Assembly (NCBI GenBank): GCA_937139405.1 | Contig: CAKZPV010000004.1 | Span: 62,001-126,000, forward strand | Source of the DNA: an uncultured Nitrospirota bacterium | GTDB taxonomy: Bacteria; Nitrospirota; Nitrospiria; Nitrospirales; UBA8639 | DNA: 64,000 nucleotides | Reading direction: 5' to 3' | In this document: positions 1 to 9,103 of the stretch, one piece after another | Layout: every line of letters begins with the position of its first letter | Position numbering within the stretch: the stretch's first letter is position 1 | The notes under the pieces: generated by a model | Told to the model about the DNA's origin: nothing | Database searches by the model: none | The model's input: only the letters and a program-made list of their open reading frames with translations | Translations under genes and position numbers: made by a program

Positions 1-415
1 CCATGGCTTTCAGCACTTTGAGCAAGCCAGCCACCTGCAAAACACTTATGCCACCATGAATGAATCCTGCCCCCACCATTCCACCGATCAAGGCATGTGA
101 TGAACTAGAAGGCAATCCCATATTCAAGGTAATAAAATTCCAAATAATCGCACCACCTAATGCGGCAATAATCACTACATCATTGACAGCACCAGGATCA
201 ATAATACCCTTGCCCACCATTTTGGCTACCGCAGTGGACATAAAGGCCCCAGCGACATTTAGTACTCCAGCAAACAGGACAGCTGTAAGAGGACTGAGCA
301 CACGAGTTGAGATAACGGTGGCCACTGCATTGGCGCTATCATGCCAGCCGTTGGAAAAATCAAACAGCAGAGCCAGCGCAATCACCAAAAATAATAAGAT
401 ACTAAAATCAGCCAC
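1..415 (-). CDS. pit: PiT-family inorganic phosphate transporter (partial, N-terminal part)
   Basis: Inner-membrane low-affinity phosphate:cation symporter; only the first ~138 residues are in the window and the rest lies off the left edge. The translation begins MADFSILLFLVIALALLFDF and then shows the family signature GWHDSANAVATV near residue 24, followed by hydrophobic segments with VAGAFMSTAVAK and the second family-type stretch GLPSSSSHALIGG. The chosen start is GTG at 415: a TAA stop lies nine bases upstream in frame and no ATG intervenes; the ribosome site is poor. It follows the DUF47 gene by 70 bp on the same strand, the usual pairing for Pit transporters, so the two are probably one operon. 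Family assignment is firm; the start is less so. Confidence 0.88.
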   Translation of the reverse strand, partial: MADFSILLFLVIALALLFDFSNGWHDSANAVATVISTRVLSPLTAVLFAGVLNVAGAFMSTAVAKMVGKGIIDPGAVNDVVIIAALGGAIIWNFITLNMGLPSSSSHALIGGMVGAGFIHGGISVLQVAGLLKVLKAM

Positions 416-485
416 AGATGGTTAGAAGGGATTGTGTCAATGGAAGGTCACGTCCGTTTCTCAAACGTGAATGATCATACATCTC

Positions 486-1103
486 TTAGCCATGCTTCAA
501 AGCTATTCGTTCGAGAACATTGACCGCATCTTCACAGCAGTCGGTGCCAATCTCAAATTTTTCGTAAATTTCTTTCCATTTCATGACCATCTTGGCATCC
601 AGTTCTTCTTCAAACAACAGAGAGATCGCTTCACGGCTGACCTCATCAGCTTCATTTTCTAGACTATTCACCCGAATCGCACAATCTTTAACATCCCAAT
701 TTTTTTCTAGAAGCATGCCAATCCCCTTCCCCACCTCTCTGGCTGATTCATGAAGGATATCAGCAAGTTTACAGGCGGTTGGAGTCGGACGAGAAATTTT
801 AAATACCCGAAATAAGATTGCCACAGCATCGATTTCATCCAGAATATCGTCTAAGGCACTGGCCAAAGCATGAATATCCTCACGATCGAGAGGAGTAATA
901 AATGTTTTGTTCAGTTTCATAATCAGGTCATGCGTCAACCCATCCCCTTTATGCTCCAAGTCCTTGATATGTTGGATTTGCTTGTCTGATTTCTCAAAAT
1001 TATTCATCAAATTTTTGAGACATTGCCCCGCATCCACCACATTTTCTGAGGCCTGTTGAAATAAATCAAAAAAGCCTGTTTCGCTTGGCATAAAACCCCA
1101 CAT
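486..1103 (-). CDS. DUF47 family protein (PhoU-like Pit accessory protein)
   Basis: 205-residue all-helical PhoU-like protein of the DUF47/TIGR00153 family, which accompanies Pit transporters and is thought to modulate phosphate uptake. Visible traits are the FFDLFQQASENVVDAGQCL opening, the acidic helix LDREDIHALASALDDILDEI around residues 71-90 and a second acidic helix with NSLENEADEVSREAISLLF near 145-163, matching the metal-binding E/D repeats of PhoU-type proteins. ATG at 1103 is preceded by AAGGAGAT at good spacing. It sits directly upstream of the Pit gene on the same strand, which supports a shared role. Cytoplasmic; no signal peptide or membrane segment. Confidence 0.9.
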   Translation of the reverse strand: MWGFMPSETGFFDLFQQASENVVDAGQCLKNLMNNFEKSDKQIQHIKDLEHKGDGLTHDLIMKLNKTFITPLDREDIHALASALDDILDEIDAVAILFRVFKISRPTPTACKLADILHESAREVGKGIGMLLEKNWDVKDCAIRVNSLENEADEVSREAISLLFEEELDAKMVMKWKEIYEKFEIGTDCCEDAVNVLERIALKHG

Positions 1104-1368
1104 ACGCTATCTCCTTAAACCAGAATAATGAAGGGAAAATCTATAGGCCTGAAACCCTGAAAACAGAGGCTATCTATCCAAGACACCAAAATCAATCGAT
1201 ATTCAAAACGATCTTGTCATTCAATTCGTGAGAGGCCCACGTATAACCAAAATGAGATCTGCCTAGCACCATACCTGCTCTCATTCTTATGTTGACTGGA
1301 TGTTCGGAAAGAGTATTCCATATATAGCTAGAGGATTTCTATACGCGACGAACAATCACGATCATTAT

Positions 1369-2925
1369 CTAAGCCACACCTTTAGTAGAGGCTGCAGCAG
1401 CCTGCAATTCCACCGAACAATGAAAGGTTTTTTCAAATAGTCGTTTTCTTCGCTCAGTTGTCCACAGCTCTAATTCCGGATCGTATCGAAAAGACACGCG
1501 TAAGCGAAGAGATTTACCTACATCAACTTTCACAGCTTTCACCACCGAAAAATGGGTCCGATCTAATCCATCCGCAATCCGAAGAATCGCACTCAGCCCT
1601 AAGACTGTTTTTCGTTGTCCAGCATTGAGTAATTTAAATCCTTGGTGGGAAGTTTTTGGCAAACCACGCCGATGATAGCGTGCCACATTCGCAATCACGC
1701 GAATTTCATCCAACGAAAATCCAGGCAAGTCAGCATGCGTAATTAAATAATAGGTATGTTTATGATGTTGATTTTCCTGAATATGATGTCCGATATCATG
1801 AAGAAATGCGGCATACTCCAGCCATTCCCGTTCAAACGCATCCATTCCATGAATTGATTGCGTTTGATCAAACAGGCTTAACGCCAATTTGGCCGTGTGC
1901 TGGGAATGCACCTTCGGATATTGATAGCGACGAGCCAATAACAAGATTTGTCGTCGACGCACATTGGGAATTTCCTGCTCAGCAAGTAAGCCTTCGTGAT
2001 GTTGCTGAATAAAATCATAAATCACTCCTTCTCGAACCGCCTTATCGCTAATTCGAACCTGCTTCACCTCAAGACATTCCATTAACACTCGAAGCACTAA
2101 AACTCCTGGGTACAAGGTGTCCACACGTCGAGGATCCAGCCCAGGAATTTTCAAGCGGCCTTCTGTATCTTTAGTTCGTAAGAGTTGTTCTATTTCTTTG
2201 ATTTCCTTCAGGTCAATCATCGCCATATCTATTTGCGAGAGTGCTTGACCCGTTCGAGCGAGATAAATCATTTCGGCCAGATTTCCCGCCATGCCGGATG
2301 TGGCCACCAAAGATCCCAGTGAAAGAGCTTTTCTCTTCAACAAGGATTTTTTTAGGGTCTGGGAAACAGTTTGTTCCATTCGTTGCACGAATTTTTTATC
2401 AGGTGGATCCGTTTTGAGATACTGATCCTTCAAACGGATAGCTCCCAACTTCAACGTTCGCACAAACTTAAGCCGCTTTGGAGAACAGGCCATTAATTCG
2501 ACCGACCCACCTCCAATATCCACAATCATCGCAGGGGAATCGGACAAATCCATACTGTGCCGTACACCCAAATAGATCAATCGGGCTTCTTCTTCTCCGG
2601 TGATGACCCGGATCTTTAAACCCAGTTTTTTGCGAACCAACTTGATGAAATCTCCACCATTTTTAGATTCTCGGACCGCACTCGTCGCCACAGGAAGAAT
2701 CGTGTCGAACCCTTTATTCTTTGCCAAAAGAGAAAACCGATTCAGAACGGCTAACCCACGCTCCATCGCCTCTTGGGAAAGCCGTTGTGAGGCAAAGGTG
2801 CCATCTCCAAGCCGAGCCATCTCCTTGATGCGATCCACAATTTTATACGAAAAGTTTTTCCCGATTTCCGCCAACACCATATGAATGGAGTTAGTCCCAA
2901 TATCAATGACCGCTAGGCGCAGCAT
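1369..2925 (-). CDS. ppx: Ppx/GppA family exopolyphosphatase with C-terminal HD domain
   Basis: 518-residue exopolyphosphatase/guanosine pentaphosphate phosphohydrolase family enzyme that releases phosphate from polyphosphate ends (or converts pppGpp to ppGpp). Residues 1-300 form the ASKHA-type fold: DIGTNSIHMVLAEIG at the N terminus, ITGEEEARLIYLG near 109 containing the catalytic glutamate, and DIGGGSVEL near 138. The C-terminal part carries an HD-type motif, FLHDIGHHI near residue 370, as in the long Ppx/GppA proteins. The start ATG encodes MLRLAVIDIGTNS, the typical beginning. Distinguishing Ppx from GppA by sequence alone is not safe; ppk1 nearby and the phosphate-gene context favour a polyphosphate role. 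Confidence 0.9.
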   Translation of the reverse strand: MLRLAVIDIGTNSIHMVLAEIGKNFSYKIVDRIKEMARLGDGTFASQRLSQEAMERGLAVLNRFSLLAKNKGFDTILPVATSAVRESKNGGDFIKLVRKKLGLKIRVITGEEEARLIYLGVRHSMDLSDSPAMIVDIGGGSVELMACSPKRLKFVRTLKLGAIRLKDQYLKTDPPDKKFVQRMEQTVSQTLKKSLLKRKALSLGSLVATSGMAGNLAEMIYLARTGQALSQIDMAMIDLKEIKEIEQLLRTKDTEGRLKIPGLDPRRVDTLYPGVLVLRVLMECLEVKQVRISDKAVREGVIYDFIQQHHEGLLAEQEIPNVRRRQILLLARRYQYPKVHSQHTAKLALSLFDQTQSIHGMDAFEREWLEYAAFLHDIGHHIQENQHHKHTYYLITHADLPGFSLDEIRVIANVARYHRRGLPKTSHQGFKLLNAGQRKTVLGLSAILRIADGLDRTHFSVVKAVKVDVGKSLRLRVSFRYDPELELWTTERRKRLFEKTFHCSVELQAAAASTKGVA

Positions 2926-3021
2926 CGTGTAAGAACCCCCTAACTCAATATGACGTTTTATTCATCAATGTAGACCACTCTCTTCTTTTTGCCCATGCTC
3001 GAATTGATTCTACATTTTCAA

Positions 3022-3822
3022 TTACGAAAAGGAGAGTTCCCGAGCAAGATGTTCCACTACATTCGGATTTCCAAACAGCGCATCAACTTTGCCAGGCACT
3101 GAGGAAGCGGTGAGCAGAACCTTACCTTTTGCTTCCTCAACTAACACTTGCGTTGCGAGAATGTCCCATGGATTGAGGGCTGGGTCCAACATCGCACCAA
3201 GTGCCCCACTAATGACCAATCCATGTCCAAAACAATCCGCATAGCCTCGCACATATCCAGACAAATGTTGCAAACGTTCATAGTCCGAAAATCGGTTAGC
3301 GCTCGCAAATTGTGCAATATCTCCTGCCCCGATCATCACATCATCCAGCAAACGATTTCTCGATATATCCATACCAATTCCCTGACAGGTGGCTCCCAAT
3401 CCTTTCGCCGCTGCATAAGTGTGTCCAAGCATTGGAAGGTGAATCACCCCGACAACCGGAAGATTCTCTTTCGTATCCAATAACGCAATGATCGTGCCGA
3501 ATAACGGAATCCCATGAATAAATGAGCGAGTTCCATCAATCGGGTCCACAAGCCAACGGTAACGAGTGCCGGACCCTTGCAAACCTCCTTCTTCGCCTAA
3601 AATATCTAAAGGGCCAAGAACTGATTCAGAGAGCAGTTGCGAACGAATCAGCGCTTCAGCTTCCTTGTCTGCCAACGTAACAGGTGATCCATCTCCCTTG
3701 TGCTGCACATCAAGATGCTGTGCGCCAAAATAGGCTTGGATCGGCACAGCTGCAGCCTGGGCTGCTTTCACCCCCGTTTCCCGTAAATGTGCGAATTGAT
3801 CTTTTGTAAGTTCCTTATTCAC
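3022..3822 (-). CDS. Inositol monophosphatase family phosphatase (HisN-like)
   Basis: 266-residue Mg-dependent phosphatase of the IMPase/FBPase fold. Motifs in order: GEEGG at 76-80, DPIDGTRSF at 93-101 (metal-binding aspartates), and NPWDILA near 218 (third metal ligand). The overall length and the sequence before NPWD resemble histidinol-phosphatase HisN-type members more than inositol-specific ones, but substrate cannot be decided here. Start is GTG at 3822, nine bases after a strong AGGAGG; no nearby ATG fits better. It lies between ppx and ppk1, transcribed away from ppk1, so it may share a divergent promoter region (3823-4067) with that gene. Cytoplasmic. Confidence 0.85.
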   Translation of the reverse strand: MNKELTKDQFAHLRETGVKAAQAAAVPIQAYFGAQHLDVQHKGDGSPVTLADKEAEALIRSQLLSESVLGPLDILGEEGGLQGSGTRYRWLVDPIDGTRSFIHGIPLFGTIIALLDTKENLPVVGVIHLPMLGHTYAAAKGLGATCQGIGMDISRNRLLDDVMIGAGDIAQFASANRFSDYERLQHLSGYVRGYADCFGHGLVISGALGAMLDPALNPWDILATQVLVEEAKGKVLLTASSVPGKVDALFGNPNVVEHLARELSFS

Positions 3823-4067
3823 AGGTATGTTCCTCCTGGAATTCCCATCATCATGATAATTAACTGAAAACCGTTCTGGATAAAACTATCACTTCGCATC
3901 CAGTCTTTCATCGATTGTATAAGATGCCTTTTCCTCTGGCCATCTATTTTTCCGCCGCCAAACAATCGGCAAAATCCGTCTCTCATGCTACAATCAAGAA
4001 GTACGCCCACATTAATGAGTATTTTGTAAGACTGACGTGTGATTTGCCTTTGCACTAGCCATATCCC

Positions 4068-6227
4068 ATGAACAAACAATCAACCATTCCTCAGGAAACT
4101 TCTCAAGAGCCGCCTGCTAATTTGGATGATCCCAAGCTTTATCTGAATCGAGAGCTGAGTTGGTTGGAATTCAATACACGAGTACTGGAAGAAGCTGAAG
4201 ACCCCAACAATCCGTTATTAGAACGCATCAAATTTTTAGCTATTTTCTTCAATAATCTCGACGAATTTTTCATGATTCGAATTTCAGGCCTTCGCGAACA
4301 ATTATCCAGCGGAGTCCAGGAAGCCTCTTTAGATGGAACTACTCCCTCAGAACAATTGGGAAAAATTCGAGACGTGCTGCTGCACAGCTTCGAACGAATC
4401 ACACAATGTTGGAAAAAAGACCTCTTGCCGAATTTGGTGGAGGCTGGCATTCACATTCTTTCATATCAAAATGTGAAGCCCAAGCAGCGATCCTTGCTTC
4501 GACGATATTTTCGCAAGGAAATCTTTCCCGCACTCACACCACTCGCATTTGACCCGAGTCACCCCTTTCCTCATATTTCTAATTTAACGCTGAATCTTGC
4601 CGTTGTGGCAAACGATCCCGAGCGCGGGGAATGTTTTGCTCGGATCAAAGTTCCCGCGTTGTTTCCACGACTCGTCCGAATTCCTGATGAGCAGCAGGTC
4701 ACCGAGGATCAACCATTAGGATTAGAGAATGTACAAGAAGCGACAAATTTTGTGTGGCTCGAAGATATCATTTCTGCCAATGTTGATCTATTATTCCCAG
4801 GCGTCAGAGTGCAGGCATCCTATTACTTCCGAATTACCCGCGACGCCGACTTTGAAATAGAAGAAGATGAAGCCGGAGACCTATTAGCGGCCATTGAGGA
4901 ACAAATTGACCTACGACAGTACGGGTCCGTGGTACGACTAGAACTTGATCAACGTACACCGGATTTCATTAAAGATATTCTCGTCCGCAATCTCACGCTA
5001 GCCCCCTATCAGGTCTATACGTATAACTTTCGTCTAGGTTTATCCAACCTCATGGAATTATCTAGCATTGAACGCAGTGACCTGAAATACCCACCCCTTC
5101 ACCCAGCACTATTAACCGAGCCAGGGTCAAAAGATTCGTTATTTTCTCTCATCAAAAATGAAGACATTTTCCTTCATCATCCCTATGACAGCTTTTCCCC
5201 AGTTGTCGACTTCATCCGACAAGCAGCAGAAGACCCCAATGTCTTAGCCATCAAACAAACGTTGTATCGCGTGGGATCTAACTCGCCAATCGTGGCGGCG
5301 TTAATGGAAGCGAGACAAAACGGAAAACAAGTAGCCGTCTTACTAGAACTGAAAGCACGATTTGATGAGGAAAACAATATTGAATGGGCAAGAAAATTAG
5401 AAGATGAAGGGGTCCATGTGGTCTACGGTGTTCTGGGACTCAAAACCCATGCGAAAGTCTGCATGGTCGTACGGCGGGAACCAGAGGGCATCTATCGGTA
5501 CCTCCATCTCGGCACAGGAAATTATAATCCTACCACCAGCCGGATCTATACTGATTTTAGTTTTTTTACCTGCGATAAGGTCATGGGGGAAGATATCACC
5601 GACCTCTTTAATGCCCTCACCGGATATTCCAAAAAAGATTCCTACGCCAAATTGCTGGTAGCGCCTGGAGGAATTCGAGAACAACTTATCGCACGAATCA
5701 ACCGTGAAATCGATCGGCAGAAAGAACATGGTGACGGCTATATAGTCTTCAAAATGAATTCTCTGGTAGATAAAGAATGTATTCAAAGCCTCTATCGTGC
5801 ATCGCAGGCAGGGGTGAACATTCATTTATTCATACGAGGGATGTGTGGAATTCGTCCTGGGGTACCAGGCCTCAGCGAAACCATTTCTGTCACGTCACAT
5901 GTCGGACGATTTCTTGAACATTCACGCTGTTATTATTTTCAGAATGGCGGTGAAGATGAACTCTTCATCGGAAGTGCTGATCTAATGACGCGAAACCTCG
6001 ACCGACGCGTAGAGCTCCTATTTCCCATTGAGAACGCTAACCTACGGAAATATCTCGTAGAACATGTCTTGAAGCCCTATCTCAAAGACAATACCCAGGG
6101 TCGACGATTGGAATCAGATGGTACGTATATCCGAATCACCCCCTCACCAAACACCTCACCCTTTCACCTCCAAGATTGGTTTGTCTCAGAATTGAAAAAA
6201 AAGGGAATCAAATCCCAATCAGCCTGA
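4068..6227 (+). CDS. ppk1: Polyphosphate kinase 1
   Basis: 719-residue PPK1 that polymerises ATP gamma-phosphate into long-chain polyphosphate reversibly. N-terminal domain begins LYLNRELSWLEFNTRVLEEA near residue 25, followed by RIKFLAIFFNNLDEFFMIR. The two phospholipase-D-like catalytic domains carry the autophosphorylated histidine in GLKTHAKVCMV (His461) and the second conserved histidine in RYLHLGTGNYNP (His480). Full length compared with the family (about 690-730). Starts at ATG 4068. The gene stands alone on the plus strand, divergent from the IMPase-family gene, with ppx next in line: synthesis and degradation genes are neighbours but oppositely transcribed. Confidence 0.97.
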   Translation: MNKQSTIPQETSQEPPANLDDPKLYLNRELSWLEFNTRVLEEAEDPNNPLLERIKFLAIFFNNLDEFFMIRISGLREQLSSGVQEASLDGTTPSEQLGKIRDVLLHSFERITQCWKKDLLPNLVEAGIHILSYQNVKPKQRSLLRRYFRKEIFPALTPLAFDPSHPFPHISNLTLNLAVVANDPERGECFARIKVPALFPRLVRIPDEQQVTEDQPLGLENVQEATNFVWLEDIISANVDLLFPGVRVQASYYFRITRDADFEIEEDEAGDLLAAIEEQIDLRQYGSVVRLELDQRTPDFIKDILVRNLTLAPYQVYTYNFRLGLSNLMELSSIERSDLKYPPLHPALLTEPGSKDSLFSLIKNEDIFLHHPYDSFSPVVDFIRQAAEDPNVLAIKQTLYRVGSNSPIVAALMEARQNGKQVAVLLELKARFDEENNIEWARKLEDEGVHVVYGVLGLKTHAKVCMVVRREPEGIYRYLHLGTGNYNPTTSRIYTDFSFFTCDKVMGEDITDLFNALTGYSKKDSYAKLLVAPGGIREQLIARINREIDRQKEHGDGYIVFKMNSLVDKECIQSLYRASQAGVNIHLFIRGMCGIRPGVPGLSETISVTSHVGRFLEHSRCYYFQNGGEDELFIGSADLMTRNLDRRVELLFPIENANLRKYLVEHVLKPYLKDNTQGRRLESDGTYIRITPSPNTSPFHLQDWFVSELKKKGIKSQSA

Positions 6228-6699
6228 TCAAGTTTTTCCCTCTTCCCAAAAAAAATTACTCTCAGCTTGAGGCTTTTCGGCATAACCGAATAATCCGTGA
6301 GGATTCTTACAAAGGAAGGATTAGAGACCTACTGATAGTAGCATTGGAGGGTTTCTATTGGAGAAACCAAGGTTTCCAAATGCTTAATTAGACCACCTCT
6401 CGCGCAAAACCTACTTATTTGTTTAGCCGAGATTCAGAGGCTCTGAGGCTGGGGATTGAGAGAACAAAATAACTTTCCAGAAGCTGTCCTGGTCACCTTT
6501 GGATTCCCGAGTCTCCTCTGAAATGTTCTGTTGTTTACATATTCTCTTGAGCAGTGTTGCTCTGGCTGAAAGGTTGTGAGAAAGATTGAGGGTGTGATGG
6601 TGACATCTCCCCCGAGTAAGTTGCAGGTATATGACGTGAAAAGGGCCGCGGCACCTATCCGCAGCCCTCAAAAATCAATCTTGGAAAAATATTTCAGTA
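6228..6699. other. Intergenic stretch after ppk1 with a small hairpin
   Basis: No convincing gene. A perfect 7-bp hairpin (GGTTTCT, 5-nt loop, AGAAACC) lies at 6350-6368 but lacks a T-run, so it is only a weak terminator candidate for ppk1. The rest shows open frames without ribosome sites or coding character. Confidence 0.4.
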
Positions 6700-7152
6700 T
6701 TATACAGCATGTATGACGAGGTTATTGAGATGTTCCATGCCAATACAGTCCAGGATGCAATAGGCGCGGTATTTAGAGCCTTCTTCTCCGACTTGGAGGG
6801 TAATGCTCGACTGTTGCTCCCAGGCCCAAATTTTACCAGACTCCTGAGTGCCCTTTTTCCCAGTGATGGCTACTTGGTGCGTATCGCCATAAGCTAAGCT
6901 GGACAAGCTTTCGTCAAAAACAAAATTGATGCGAACGACTTTGCCTTTTGGTAATTGCAGGATATTTTTCTTGGTAAAGACCTTGCCCTTTTGATCTAAA
7001 AATCCTTTTTGGTTCACCTTTACCGTAATCTCCATATCGACAGACTGAGTGGTAGTTGGTGACGCCCAGACCATGGGGAGTTGTACGAGAGTCGTGGTAA
7101 AAGTCAGCGCTGTGGCCAGTACGAGGCTTTTCATGCGTCGTGTCGTTGTCAT
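6700..7152 (-). CDS. Secreted cupredoxin-like protein with CuA-like Cys pair
   Basis: 150 residues. Signal peptide at 1-30 ending VWA before SPTTT. The mature part is a single beta-rich cupredoxin-like domain: MEITVKVNQKGF (40-51), KGKVVRINFVFDE (69-81), His92 in GDTHQVAI and a C-terminal metal-site stretch YCILDCIGMEHLNN with Cys132, Cys136, Met139 and His141. The C-x3-C spacing is that of CuA sites rather than type-1 copper, but His follows the second Cys by five positions instead of four and the terminal Met of CuA is absent, so metal type is open. ATG 7152 has AAGGAGA five bases upstream. It lies downstream of the Cys/His-rich gene and a c-di-GMP-type riboswitch on the same strand. Role probably periplasmic electron transfer or copper binding (inference). 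Confidence 0.75.
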   Translation of the reverse strand: MTTTRRMKSLVLATALTFTTTLVQLPMVWASPTTTQSVDMEITVKVNQKGFLDQKGKVFTKKNILQLPKGKVVRINFVFDESLSSLAYGDTHQVAITGKKGTQESGKIWAWEQQSSITLQVGEEGSKYRAYCILDCIGMEHLNNLVIHAV

Positions 7153-7219
7153 GAGTTCTCCTTTATGATTAAAAAAAACTTGGTTGCTAAATCGACGTAT
7201 TCTTATGTTTTACCTTCTG

Positions 7220-7489
7220 TTATCCAATAACATCCGGCCCAATGGTGCTCAGGTCCTGCTGATGTTTCCGAACAGCTTGGTCGTGAAGATGTTGCGCTTC
7301 TGTGCTATGAAGGCAATCCTGTGCGCAAGGCTCTCCCTGATGGCCGTGTGAGAATTCTGAGCAGTCCGTAACCTCAAGACCTCCCTGATTGGCACCTCGA
7401 AAGACATTGACTTCAAATATCACACCACAGTTCTTTTTATGTTCTGGACATTCTAGTGAGGCTTTGACTTGAGGCACATGTGAGTTCAT
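7220..7489 (-). CDS. Small Cys/His-rich protein
   Basis: 89 residues with five Cys (14, 21, 43, 55, 59) and many His, e.g. CPEHKKNC near 14-21 and CAQDCLHSTEAQHLHD from 55. No signal peptide or membrane helix, so probably a cytoplasmic metal (zinc or iron-sulfur) binding protein; I do not recognise a named family. A strong AAGGAG precedes ATG 7489 at about seven bases. It is the first gene after the GEMM-type riboswitch (7700-7796) and is followed 67 bp later by the cupredoxin-like gene, so the pair is probably one transcript under that riboswitch. Confidence 0.7.
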   Translation of the reverse strand: MNSHVPQVKASLECPEHKKNCGVIFEVNVFRGANQGGLEVTDCSEFSHGHQGEPCAQDCLHSTEAQHLHDQAVRKHQQDLSTIGPDVIG

Positions 7490-7699
7490 GATTTTTCTCC
7501 TTGTTTCATGATTTATGTGAAATGAATGATTATGTTATTTTTCATTAGAACCATTTTTCTCAAAATGGAACGAGATTCCCTCCAGGAGAATCACTGAAAT
7601 CCCACACACAGCTGTTAAACGATGTAGAAGGGGTTGAAGTGAATCCTTCGATCTCGGGAGGAGCCATTTAAGAAAAAATGGCTATTCCAAGTGAGGGAC

Positions 7700-7796
7700 T
7701 TCTTTCCTTCGGCAACCCGGCCTGTCAGGACTTGTTCGTGTCTAACCCGTGGTTTTGCGTCCCCGTTTTCTAACGGTTGGCCTTTTCGAGAAAGAA
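7700..7796 (-). promoter_or_regulatory. Probable cyclic di-GMP-I (GEMM) riboswitch aptamer
   Basis: Read on the minus strand, this stretch has GEMM-I landmarks in order: a closing stem TTCTTTC/GAAAGAA (7790-7796 with 7700-7706); GGCCAACC; a short stem CCGTT/AACGG with loop AGAA; the highly conserved GGGGACGCAAAACCACGGG; a variable second hairpin; and GGCCGGGTTGCCGA, the receptor-side strand. The first downstream gene on that strand is the Cys/His-rich protein about 210 nt away, then the cupredoxin. A hairpin AGCCATTT/AAATGGCT (7665-7685 region) just 3' of the aptamer might be part of the expression platform, though no T-run follows it. Ligand subclass (c-di-GMP versus cGAMP) cannot be told by eye. 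Confidence 0.8.
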
Positions 7797-8344
7797 CAGT
7801 TGTGAGTTCACGTAGGACAAATCCTGTTGTTGCAGAAAAATATCGGCATGTACCACAAAAACTTGACCCATCCTGTTCTTTCAAATTTGAACTGAGTGAT
7901 GCTCAAAGGAAAGGAGGGTCCGATGAGCCTTTTGACCATCCTATCTAAAAATTCGAAAAACTAGCCGTTACGGTCAACTGAATGCCCGCTTAGAATCGAA
8001 CTCGGAAATTTACCGTACGAAGCTAGACTCTCTAGCAATCGTTTAAACTGTTCGGCTGATTTCGGCCAATAGCGATCATTGAGTTGCCTCAAGATAATGA
8101 CAATATACCTAGAAAATTCGGCGGTATACCTCTACACTCATGCAAGCAAAATATTATACTGAACGTGCCATTCACATAATCAGAGCTGAGAGAAAGCTTG
8201 TGGAGCATTGGGGTAGATACACTATCGAAGCGATCCACCAGTGCGTCGAGTGGAAAGACGACAACGGCAAGTTCTAAACCCTTAGCTGTAACTAATGGAA
8301 AAGTATTTTCAGGGAAATCTGAACCATCAAAGGAGTATATTGAA
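7797..8344. other. Intergenic stretch with a decayed MITE-like repeat
   Basis: No gene supported. At 8055-8079 lies a diverged copy of the right half of the 52-bp palindromic repeat seen complete at 15169 and 17629 (shared core ATTTCGGCCA and AGCG.TCA), and TGCCCGCTTAG near 7983 may be its left half, about twice as far apart as in the intact copies. The region just before the aptamer's 5' end should hold the riboswitch promoter; no box was clear. Confidence 0.4.
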
Positions 8345-8707
8345 ATGATCAAATTTGTTATGTGTTTACGTCGGCACCCAGAGATGACTCGCGAGCAGTT
8401 TCAAGATTATTGGACGAATAAACATGGCCCTTTCTTTATGAAAAATGCTGGCGATATGAGGGCTAAAAAATATGTGCAATCTCTTACTGTAGATACCCCT
8501 TTAAACGAAGGGCTAAGGAATTCGAGAGGCATGTTGCCAGAATATGATGGCGTCGCAGAGGTATGGTTTGAATCAGAAAAAGATCTGGTGGAGGCAATGA
8601 GTTCACCTGAGGGGCAGAAATTAAGCGCCATGCTACTAGAAGATGAGCGGAATTTTATCGATCATTCTAAATCTTCGGCATTTATTGTTAATGAACATGA
8701 GCTTTAA
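8345..8707 (+). CDS. EthD domain-containing protein
   Basis: 120-residue small ferredoxin-like (dimeric alpha/beta barrel) protein of the EthD family. Visible family traits: MIKFVMCLRRHPEMTREQF at the N terminus, then YWTNKHGPFF (residues 21-30), and the C-terminal YDGVAEVWFESEKDLVEAM followed by EDERNFIDHSKSSAFIV, the typical EthD tail. ATG 8345 was preferred over an upstream in-frame start at 8198 because GGAG lies about ten bases upstream and the protein then begins exactly where the domain begins. Members act in small-molecule degradation or stand alone with unknown role; nothing nearby indicates a substrate. Confidence 0.8.
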   Translation: MIKFVMCLRRHPEMTREQFQDYWTNKHGPFFMKNAGDMRAKKYVQSLTVDTPLNEGLRNSRGMLPEYDGVAEVWFESEKDLVEAMSSPEGQKLSAMLLEDERNFIDHSKSSAFIVNEHEL

Positions 8708-9103
8708 GTAGCTAAGAAGACGGTTCACCAGACGCCCTAATGAGTGCAGGTGCCTTCGCTTTGATCGTCCGTAATAGGTCGAACAGGCATTCACATATTC
8801 TGCACGATCATTCCTCGGACTCTTCAATATAGCTCAAGTTATGGAAGCCTCTGCCATGAGCAGCTGATTCACTGTGAGTGAGCTTGCGGGAGAAATGCGT
8901 TTGTGGGTCAAGATTTTGTTATAAGGCCCGATTGAGCAAAACATGTTTTGCGACCTGCTTGGATAATTCGGTAACAACACATGAAAATCGATTTACGAGT
9001 GCTCGGTAGCAGATTAATGTTGCCCACCAAAGACTTCATGAATTTGGTTAATCTTGTGGAGTCGCGTGAGACAAGACTTTCCGCTTTTGTAGGCGTCGGG
9101 TTC
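8708..9103. other. Intergenic, no feature seen
   Basis: Convergent region between the EthD gene and the ion-channel gene. Short open frames here lack ribosome sites; no terminator or repeat was recognised. Confidence 0.4.

Noticed and set aside
3819-4079. 86-codon minus-strand frame between the IMPase-family gene and ppk1
   Set aside because: Overlaps the ppk1 start, no ribosome site, no protein-like motif; treated as spacer with divergent promoters.
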